In this document: one piece after another, positions 56,410 to 64,000 of the stretch
How positions within the stretch are numbered: position 1 is the first letter of the stretch
Layout of the letters: the number at the start of each line of letters is the position of its first letter
NCBI GenBank assembly: GCA_016271365.2
Contig: CM057450.1
Span: forward strand, 1,801,416,967 to 1,801,480,966
Direction: 5' to 3'
Length of the DNA: 64,000 bases
Source of the DNA: Neoceratodus forsteri
Taxonomy: Eukaryota; Chordata; Ceratodontiformes; Ceratodontidae
The notes under the pieces: model-generated
Seen by the model: only the letters and a program-made list of their open reading frames with translations
Told to the model about the DNA's origin: nothing
Database searches by the model: none
Made by a program: the position numbers and the translations under genes

Positions 56410-58456
56410 CTACTGTTGTTGTTGCCGGCCGCAAAAACGGTTCTGCTTCCTATGAAAGGAACCAGATTTGGGTCTGTACATGGCCTGTACAGACCTTACT
56501 GCCTTCCCGGCGTCCTGAAGTTTGGTGATGACCTTTTCAGAGGGTTCACCAAACAGGACCTCTCCGTTATAAGGGATGCCCAGGATACTCTTCTGTACGC
56601 CCGGGGTAAAACCGGAGACACGGAGCCAGGAGCGTCTCTGGAGACAGACACCTGAAGCTGTGCCCCTGGCAGACGAGTCCGCAGAATCATATGCGGCTCT
56701 TAACACTTGGATCCCCACGTCTGACCCTGTGCAGAGGAGGTTCAAGAGCTCCACATTCTGCTTGCCATCCGGTAGTTTGTCAACCAGGTCCTGACCCTGT
56801 TCCCACAGAGCATTCTGAAACTGAACCATACGAGTCAGATAGTTTAGGGAGCTGATGAAGCATGTAGCAGCCACATACATGCACCTCCCCAGGGCATCCG
56901 ACAGTTTGGATTCCTAGTCTGGTGGCTGTGTACTCAGATGCTGTGGTTGTTGAGACCTATCATGGGAGGCCGTAATGACCAGGGAATCAGCCAGGGGTTG
57001 TTGTGCCAAGTATTGGTCCTTTGTCGGGGTCGTGTACAGGCAGTCAGCTTTCTTGGCACCGTGGGGGGTGGAGCGGATGCTTCCCCGCAGCTTCAGGATG
57101 TCCGGTGAAGGTGTCCACCATGTGGCACCATCACAGGTCAGGGTCCTGCCAAAGGTAACGAAGCTAGGCGCTATCTCCTCGGGTAGATCTTCCGAATCCC
57201 ATCCCATGTTATCCTGGATGTGTCTCATGATTTTGTAAAAGGAGGGATCATCCGAATTTGACCTGGGCAGGTCTTGTGGGTCAGGTGATGGGATGCTGAT
57301 TGGAGAAGGAGACCTGGAGGTATCTGAGGTGTCAGGTCTAAAATCATCCCCCTGCGGAGTGGACCGTTGACATCTGGGTTGCTTAGGACTGGGAGACCCT
57401 GAGGGAGATCTTGAAAGGGGCCTTCTCCGTTCTTTGGATATTCCCCTAGGAGGTAGAGTGTGCTCCTTGGGGGTTGCTGGTCTTCCTGCTGGCCCCTGCG
57501 GTGGGGGAAGGGGAGTAGGAGGAGGAGGTTTGACTGGGATCACATCCTTCTTTATTGTGTCCCACCAAAAGTTAAAGAGATCTTTGACCTCCTGAATATT
57601 CACAATGGACGACAGACCTGGCGCGGGTGGTCTGTCGCCGGTATCGGGCTTCGGGTCTGATGGCGTCTCTGGGTTTGGCGAAGGCTCCTGTGGAAGCCTG
57701 ACGTCCTCATTGTCGCCTGCCTGGTCATCAGGCAATGTCAGGTCCTCCTCTGTAGAGTCCCGGCGACTGGTGTCCACCGGTGATGGGGAGGCAGCCTTTG
57801 GCTCCGGTGAACGTCTCACTGATGTTGGGTGCTAAGCCGACGTCTGGTCCGACGGGCGTTTGACCGATGAAGAGTCGGAAGCCCGCTTCGGGTCAGTCGT
57901 CCGTTTTAGGGACGTCAGGTCCTTAGTCTTCCTGAGAGGTGGATCCGGATCCCTAGGAGGCTGGGAGGCCGATCTGGCGTCGGAGTCCCCGCGTCTCTCT
58001 GAGGAAGCTTGTTTAGATGCGGACTTGGACTGGTGACGGTCTGAAGACTTCGAGGAGGCCCGGGAAGGTGTTGAGAAAGCCGAAGGCCTGAACGTTTTGA
58101 TGGGATGCAGAGAAGCCGAAGTGCTGCTTGAAGGCTTGACCTTTACTGGAGGGGGCTGAGAGTGGGCTCCTATGCTTGTCCCGGTGCTTATGGGACTTAG
58201 AGGTAGACTCACCTCTGGAGACAGGGTCTTGATCCATGATTTTTAACTTTTCTTCCAAGAGGAACCCCTCAAGTGCCTTCTGGCGGCGGATCCGGGTGTG
58301 ACTGTTGAACCACTGGCAAAAGGGGCAGGCCTTGGTGTCGTGTTCCGGGCCTAAGCACCGCAGGTAGGATGAATGGAGATCCTTGAAAGGGATCCGTTTG
58401 CCATAGGCACACTTGGAGGAATGTCCTTCTGAAGGAGGAGTTGGAGATGCTGACAT
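56410..58456 (-). pseudogene. E10 gag
   Basis: The start at 58456 (MSASPTPPSEGHSSKCAYGK) is followed by LRCLGPEHDTKACPFC, the type III form of the Cys/His block, and a HKHRDKHR basic stretch. A frame change near 58200 leads into a frame that stays in phase to 56410 apart from TAG stops at 57832 and 56914. It holds a Pro-rich centre (PPPPTPLPPPQ), KDLFNFWWDTIKKDV and, near the end, YNGEVLFGEPSEKVITKLQD. The TAG at 56410 may be the natural end. Confidence 0.75.
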
Positions 58457-58543
58457 TTAGTAGTAAAACTTGAAAGTTCGAGTCGTTGTATGCTAGAGTG
58501 GGACCGTGAGGCCAATGCTGGTGAGCTGACAGTGGGAAAAGAA

Positions 58544-58889
58544 AGTACAGTTACGTAAGGACTTACCGTAACAGTAGATCTTCGAGAACAGCTCTTGCAG
58601 CAGGTTACACCATTAGGACTGTAGCCGGCAGGCGTCAGCACCCCACGGAAAAATTCTAGCTAGCTATCATCAGTGGGGACCGCCCCCGACGTCGGTCCCG
58701 CCTCCGACGTCAGGCATGGTACAAAGGGGCGGTCCCGCCAGATTCCCCAGTTCTCCCCGCCGGAGACTCAGTTTAGGCTGACATCGAAATGGGAGACCGA
58801 GGATTGGCCACAGAAGACAGAAAGGTATAAATCCCTGCTCAGAAAAACTGAGCCATGCCTCCTCAAGGGGAAGGTGGGTGGGAAGGTAC
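58544..58889 (+). repeat. E11 left inverted terminal repeat
   Basis: Near identical to 52804-53149 over its first 110 bp ('agtagatcttcgagaacagc'). Contains the variant 'tacaaaggggcgg' near 58720. Confidence 0.75.
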
Positions 58890-59015
58890 CTGCTGCAAGA
58901 GCTGTTCTCGAGATCTACTGTTACAGGTAAGATTTCTTACGTAACTGTATCCTATCTTACTTGAGCACACAGCTCTTGCAGCAGGTTACACCATTAGGAC
59001 TGATTCCCAAGCAAT
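58890..59015. repeat. E11 internal complementary region
   Basis: 'ctgctgcaagagctgttctc' ... 'ttacgtaactgtat' is the complement of the left end. 'cagctcttgcagcaggttac' and 'gactgattcccaagcaatg' form the right-end half. Confidence 0.82.
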
Positions 59016-59072
59016 GACGCTGCCAGAAAATCCGGGAGGAGGAAAATAGGAAATGAATTCCAGGTCCTGAAC

Positions 59073-60122
59073 CTAGGACAGGAGACCCTGTAGCACCGCC
59101 TGGCCGAAACCAGCCCTTCGCCGAGAGGCGATGTCCAGACTATAATGCCTGATAAAGGTATGCACAGAACTCCAAGTGGCTGCAGCACAAATAGCAGAGG
59201 TGGAGACGTTTCTGAGTGCTGCAAAGGAGGTGGCCACACCTCTAGTAGAATGACCCCGGACTGTGCCCGGGAGGGGCTTTTGTTTTATATCATAACAGTA
59301 AGAAATACACTGGACAAGCCAGCGAGAAAGGGACTGTTTGGATACGGGTTGGCCCATCATTCTCTCAGAGAAGAAAACGAAAAGCTGCTCAGAACTACGA
59401 AAAGATTTAGTTCTGTTGAGGTAATACCTCAGGCTGCGGTGAACATCCAGAGTGTGAAGCAGAGCCTCTCCTCTATTCGAGTAACTCAGGAAGTAGACCG
59501 GAAGGTCAATATCCTGGTTCAGAGTGAGTGAAGAGACCACCTTAGGCAAAAATTTAGGGTTCGTCCTCAGGGATACTCTGTCCCGGTGGAAAACTAAATA
59601 AGGCTCTTTGCACATAAGAGCGTGAAGTTCAGATATTCTTCTCGCTGAAGTAACAGCAACTAAAAACAACGTTTTCCACGACAGAAAACGTAGCTCGCAA
59701 TCCGCGGCAGGTTCAAAGGGGGGGGGCGTGAGCTGTTCCAGGTCAAAGAGCAGATCCCATGGAGGCACAGGGTCCTTAATAAGAGGCCTAAGGTGTAACA
59801 CTCCCCTAAGAAATTCCCGTGAGGCGTCCAACTGAGCCACTGTACGATGTCCCACCGGAAGGTGATAGGCCGAAATGGCACAGAGGTGCACCTTAATAGA
59901 GGAGTAGGCTAGACCCGAATGAAAGAGGGAGAGCAGATAATCCAAAATTACTCCCACAGGACAACCTAAAGGGGAAAAATCACATGCCCGCGACCATAAA
60001 CAAAAACGGCGCCATTTCATGGCGTACGTTGCATGCGTTGCTGTCTTTCTGGCTGTAGAAAGGACCTCTGCAACCTCTTGCGAGACCCCGTGATGCAAGA
60101 TGGCTATGTCTCTAGGAGCCAA
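59073..60122 (-). CDS. E11 tyrosine recombinase, intact
   Basis: 349 aa without a stop or frameshift. The N-terminal domain (ATHATYAMKWRRFCLW, then SIKVHLCAISAY) should bind DNA. The catalytic domain carries SARRISELHAL (Arg), RGHSTRGVATSF (His-x-x-Arg) and RHYSLD (Tyr nucleophile), in family order and spacing. Related ORFs join circular element DNA to the chromosome by strand exchange without leaving a target duplication. The exact start is uncertain: the frame overlaps the end of the RT/RNase H frame by a few codons (the first codon of the open frame is TTG; an in-frame ATG lies further inside). It is the only complete recombinase in the window, although RT and gag of the same element are broken. 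Confidence 0.88.
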   Translation of the reverse strand: MAPRDIAILHHGVSQEVAEVLSTARKTATHATYAMKWRRFCLWSRACDFSPLGCPVGVILDYLLSLFHSGLAYSSIKVHLCAISAYHLPVGHRTVAQLDASREFLRGVLHLRPLIKDPVPPWDLLFDLEQLTPPPFEPAADCELRFLSWKTLFLVAVTSARRISELHALMCKEPYLVFHRDRVSLRTNPKFLPKVVSSLTLNQDIDLPVYFLSYSNRGEALLHTLDVHRSLRYYLNRTKSFRSSEQLFVFFSERMMGQPVSKQSLSRWLVQCISYCYDIKQKPLPGTVRGHSTRGVATSFAALRNVSTSAICAAATWSSVHTFIRHYSLDIASRRRAGFGQAVLQGLLS

Positions 60123-60132
60123 GCATGCAGGT

Positions 60133-62068
60133 TCAACGAACGTAGGTCCGGATGGACAAGTGAACCTTTCTCCTGAGACAGTAGATGGGAGCTGAGCGGC
60201 AACGGGAGCGGGGGTCCCGGAGATTGCACCAACAAAGGAACCAGATCTGTCTGGGCCAGAGCAGGGCCACCAGGATCATGAGTCGTGCTCCCTGCGCAGT
60301 TTGAGAAGGACTCTCTGGATCAGCACGGAAGGGAGGAAAATGTAGAGGAATCTGTTCGCCGGAGAGGATAACGCTGTCTTGCCAGAAAACACCAGGCCCT
60401 GGATCTAGCGAGAAAATAAGGGTTTTATGTTGGATGGGGATGCGAACAAGTCTAGTTCTGGAATTCCCCATCGAAGAAACAGATCCTCTGCTACCTCTTG
60501 AAGAAGTTCCCACTCGTGGACTCTGGCCTGGGAGCTACTCAGGCCGTCTGTAATCGTGTAGTCCACCCCGGGAACGTGCACAGTGATCAGATTTGCGCCG
60601 TGTCCGATTAGCCAATCCCACACCCTCATGGCCTCCCTGCAAAGGGGGTAAGAGTGTGCGCCTCCTTGTTTGTTGAGGTAATACATCACCGCCGTGTTGT
60701 CTGTCTGAAGCAGAAGAGTACACGGTGGGATTACTGACTGAAAGGCCTGCAGGGCATGAGAATTGCTCTCATCTCTAGGACGTTGATGGAAGATGAGCCC
60801 ATCTGGGTCCACGTACTCTGGGACTTTACCCCGTCCCAGGTGTGCACTCACCAAGACCTGAGGGCGTCCTGTAGTGAGCTACCTGGGATGCCCGAGGAGA
60901 GCGACCCTGGGACTAGACCACTACTGATAGTCTCGAATCCCGGAATCGTGATTCTGACCGGATGCTGCAAGTGGTCTTGCCTTTGGTCCCATTTGCACTT
61001 TGAGCATCCACTGGGTTACCCGCATGTGGAGCCTTGCGAAAGGGACAGTAGGAATGGCCACAGCCATGTGTCCGAGCAAAGCGAAGGACTGACCTGGCAG
61101 AGTACGATCTTGTTCGGCGATGTAAATCCCTGATGAGGGATCTGATCGCTCCGCTCCGTCGGACGGAAGAAAACTCTTCCTGAACGGTGTCCAGTACTGC
61201 TCCTATAAACTGCAGTTTCTCATGACGGTACCAGGAGAGACTTCTCGTAATTTATGAGGATGCCCAGAGACTGGAACAGGTCCTGGGTGCTCTGAATCGC
61301 ATGTAGCAACGCCTCTCTGGAGGCGGCCATGAGAAGCCAGTCATCCAGGTACGGGAACACATAATGGCCCTGTCTCCTCACAGACGCTGCCACGACTGCC
61401 ATGCACTTGGGTAAAGACCCTTGGTGCGGAGGACAGTCCGAACGGAAGGGCTTGGAACTGAAGGTGGTGGTAGAAACTCGAGCGCAGGAACCTCATAACG
61501 CCCTGAGAGCCATAGGGATATGCAGTTGTCACGTCCTGCATGTCTAGAGACGCTAAAAGGCATCCTGTTTCAGCATGGGAATAAGGCCCAGAAGAGTCAC
61601 CATACGGAATCTCTTGTATGCACCGATACGTTGAGGTCGCTGAGGTCCAGAATCGGATGGAGGTCCCCTGTTTTTTTGGAACCAGGAAGAAGTGGGAATA
61701 ATATCCTTGTCCTCTCTGGTTCTCTGGGACATACTCTATACGCTCCCTTCCAGGGAGCGCAAGTACTTCTTGCCAGATCAAAGCTTTTGTGCTGACCCGA
61801 TACCGGAGAGCAAAGGAGGCCTCGAGGGTGGCTTTTCTGTGAATTCTATAAAGTGGCCTAGACTGACCAGTTGAAGAACTCACCTGCTCGGTGGTTATAG
61901 CCTGCCATCCCGGCAGGAAGTTCGCAATGCGACCCCCGACCATGATTTCCTGTTGATCCTGAGGGGCGGGGGCCGGAAAGGAGTCAGGCTGTGGCGGCAG
62001 ATGGGCCCGTTGGCTGGGCCTGCTTAGGAGAACGCTGACCTCGGCTGGCGGGCTGCTTCCCTTGGGCT
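60133..62068 (-). pseudogene. E11 reverse transcriptase / RNase H
   Basis: 61341-62411 (356 aa) is open through the gag overlap into YVPENQRGQGYYSHFFLVPK, then SLDMQD and LPFGLSSAPRVF. 61220-61402 has QGHYVFPYLDDWLLMA (catalytic). 60405-60854 has RNase H (LQTDNTAVMYYLNKQGG, VHVPGVDYTITDGLSSSQ). Frames differ between these parts, and the RNase H N-terminus (60855-61200) is degraded. Confidence 0.8.
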
Positions 62069-64000
62069 CTACGGAAGCCGGAGCCCCTCTGATGTGCAGC
62101 GAAAGGAACCAAGCTTGGGTCGGTACATAGCCTGAACCGATCTTACCGGCCTCTTGAAGTCTGGTAATGATCTTCTCTGAAGGATTACCAAACAAGACTT
62201 CTCCCTCAAAGGAGCATCCATAATATTCTTCTGGGCGTCCGGGGGTAAAACCAGAGGCAGCGTAACCGATGTCTCCGGAGAGCATCGCCTGAAACTGCTG
62301 CTCGGGGCCGATGAGTCCAGCGGAGTCGTATCGGCTCGTAGCACTTGGGTCCGCGTCTGAACCTGTCCGGAGGAGCTGAAGCATCTCCTCCTTCTGCTCA
62401 CCTTCAGGCAATTTTCAGCCGTTCAGACCTTGTTCCTAAGCGTTCTGGAACTGAAGCCATGTGGGTTAAATAGTTTAAGGATCTCGATGCGCGGAGTGCG
62501 GAGGCATACTTGTGCCTACTCAGCGCATCCAACTGCTTGGACTCTGGGTCCTGTGGAGGGTGCTCAAATGTTGCGTCTCTGTGACTGGTCATGTGGAGGC
62601 TGTGATGACCAGAAAATCGGCCTGAGGCTGCTGCGTCAAGTACTGGTCGTCCTTAGGGCCTTGTACAAGCGATCCGCTCTTTTTCGCACGGCCGGACAAG
62701 TGCGTGGACGCTTCCACGCCTTGTGACGTCCACAAAAGTGTCCACCAAGGTGGTACCACCACAGGCTTGGGGTCCTTCTGCGAGAATATTTGGCGTACGC
62801 CTTTTGGGGTCTGGGTCTTCCATCCCATCCCATGTTTCTCTATGTGTCTCATAATATCAAGGAACGAAGGGTCATCTGGAGGAGATTTGGGCATCTCACG
62901 TGGGTCGGAGAGGGGATGGAGAGTGGAATTGGGATCTAGAGGCAGGTAGTCTGATCCCGTGTCCTCCGTTGAAGGCGAGCGTCGGTGTCTCCTGGATCTC
63001 TTGGGGCTGGGTGATCCAGAAGAAGATTCGGCGGAGGTCCGTTTTCTGGTCTCCCCTGGGAGGATCTAGCTCCGGGAGAAGGTAGGCAGCCTGCCGACCC
63101 CGATGGTGAAGGGGTGCAGGAACCGGGAGGAGGAGGGAGGAACAGTGGCGACCATGTCCTTCTTTATGGTGTCCCACCAGGAGGTGAAGAGGTCCTTCAC
63201 TTCCGCTAAAGAAAGGCCCGACGACGGCCCGGGCGCTGGTGGGCAGTCGTCGGGTCCCGGCGTCGGCTCCGCAGGGGGCTCAGGTACAGGCGAGGGTTCC
63301 CTGGGAGTTTCGACGAAACTGGGGTTGCCCGTCTGGTCCTCGGGCTGCGTTAGGTCCTCCTCAGTTAAAGTCTCCTGACCAACGTCGGTCGGAGGCGACA
63401 GGGCCCTCTTCTCAGGAGGAGCGGCCGTCGGTCCCCCTGCCGGCGTCCGCTGAGGTGATGGTTTGGCCAGCGACGGTCGTCTGGCCGATGGCGGCTCAGG
63501 GTGTAGCGGCGCGGCCCGGCGGTGTGCGCGGCTCCCGAGTCCCACAGGTCTCTTTAAAGCGTGAGCTCCAGCGTCTGCGAGAGCACAGAAGAAGACCTGG
63601 CGTCGGTACCGGGCGGGGAACCCGACTTGTGGTGATGGTGGTGGCACTCGGGATTTCGCCAAGGCCTTGAAGGAAGGCGAGGGCGGCCTGGCGGACTTGG
63701 CCTGAGAGAAGGTTTCCTTACGCGGCGGGGCTGAGAGCTGGCCCTGGAGGGAGGCGGTGGGACCTAGAACCAGAGCTGCGTGACTCGAAGCCCTGGAGGG
63801 GACCTGGAAGGGGCCTTCTCCCTTCTTTTCTCCACGTGCTTGTGGGATTTTTGAGAGGAAGATTCCCCCTTGGAGGACATGGTCTTCAGCTTTTCCTCCA
63901 ACAAAAAAGCCTGAAGGGCCTTCTGACGTCATATCCGAGTACGACTGTTGAGCCCCTGGCAGGACGGGCAGGTATCGTGGTCTGGGCCCAGGCACCTAAC
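62069..64000 (-). pseudogene. E11 gag (N-terminus cut by window end)
   Basis: At the window edge the minus strand reads RCLGPDHDTCPSCQGLNS, the type III Cys/His block. 63066-63995 covers the Pro/Ser-rich centre with TSWWDTIKKDM. 62589-62894 and 62069-62401 hold the C-terminal parts (AMYRPKLGSF). 61341-62411 carries FEGEVLFGNPSEKIITRLQE. Several frame changes. Confidence 0.7.

Larger units (their letters stand above)
52804..58543 (-). mobile_element. DIRS element E10 (type III), lacking its right end
   Basis: 5.7 kb from the left terminus ('agtacagttatgtaagaact') through ICR, recombinase, RT/RNase H and gag. The right ITR is missing because E11 starts at 58544, 84 bp beyond the gag start. Inserted in the recombinase gene of E5. 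Confidence 0.83.
58544..64000 (-). mobile_element. DIRS element E11 (type III), right end outside the window
   Basis: Left terminus at 58544 ('agtacagttacgtaaggact'), ICR at 58890-59015, intact recombinase, RT/RNase H, and gag to the window end. Inserted in the 5' leader of E10. Innermost and probably youngest of the right-hand chain. Confidence 0.83.

Noticed and set aside
55832..57834. TAG stops at 57832, 56914 and 55832 in E10 as possible recoded codons
   Set aside because: At 55832 the sibling E11 has CAG, so this is an ordinary C-to-T change. E10 also has frameshifts, so simple decay explains the stops.
27191..64000. LTR retrovirus or endogenous virus as the source of RT/RNase H
   Set aside because: There is no protease, integrase, envelope or direct LTR. 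YLDDW RT, the ICR and a tyrosine recombinase identify DIRS.
52804..64000. E10 and E11 as a segmental tandem duplication
   Set aside because: E11 begins exactly at a type III terminus and E10 lacks its right end, which fits insertion of one element into another. Their recombinase and gag sequences are clearly diverged.

Overview
This window is eukaryotic, repeat-dense intergenic DNA, and I find no host protein gene or RNA gene that I can defend. At least 11 tyrosine-recombinase retrotransposons of the DIRS order, several CR1-like LINEs, a MIR-like SINE, an L1/Tx1-type ORF1 relic and satellites point to a large vertebrate genome. Abundant DIRS next to CR1 and a MIR-like core suggests an amphibian (salamander or caecilian), but that is an inference.

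Layout. 1-9487 is DIRS element E1 (minus strand), split by a nearly full-length CR1 LINE (444-4986) flanked by a 7-bp duplication. 9488-27190 is older sequence: a 62-bp minisatellite, a DIRS-derived foldback (10757-11258), truncated CR1 copies, an L1-type ORF1 relic, a roughly 295-bp tandem repeat, a MIR-like SINE, a hairpin element and a DIRS Gag relic (E2).

27191-64000 is almost entirely DIRS elements inserted into one another. Junctions, inverted terminal repeats (ITRs) and internal complementary regions (ICRs) let the order be read. E3 and E5 lie in E4. E6 (29131-51864) lies in the first 18 bp of E5. E7 (30381-48660) lies in E6. E8 (31831-37430), a Rex1/jockey-like LINE (38111-39340) and E9 (42507-48302) lie in E7. 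E10 (52804-58543) lies in E5. E11 (58544 to the window end) lies in E10. Removing the inserts gives bodies of 5.6-5.8 kb for E7, E8 and E9, as expected of complete elements. E6 (about 4.5 kb) has Gag-like sequence and termini but no visible RT or recombinase and looks non-autonomous.

Four types are distinguishable: type I (E1, E9), type II (E7, E8), type III (E4, E5, E10, E11, foldback) and type IV (E3, E6). Each autonomous element is organised gag, then RT/RNase H, then tyrosine recombinase (YR), with overlapping frames. All 11 DIRS copies code on the minus strand and all recognisable LINE pieces on the plus strand. Nearly all ORFs are broken; the clearest exceptions are the intact E11 recombinase and the C-terminal recombinase domain of E9. 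ORF starts are approximate because this is not a bacterial genome.
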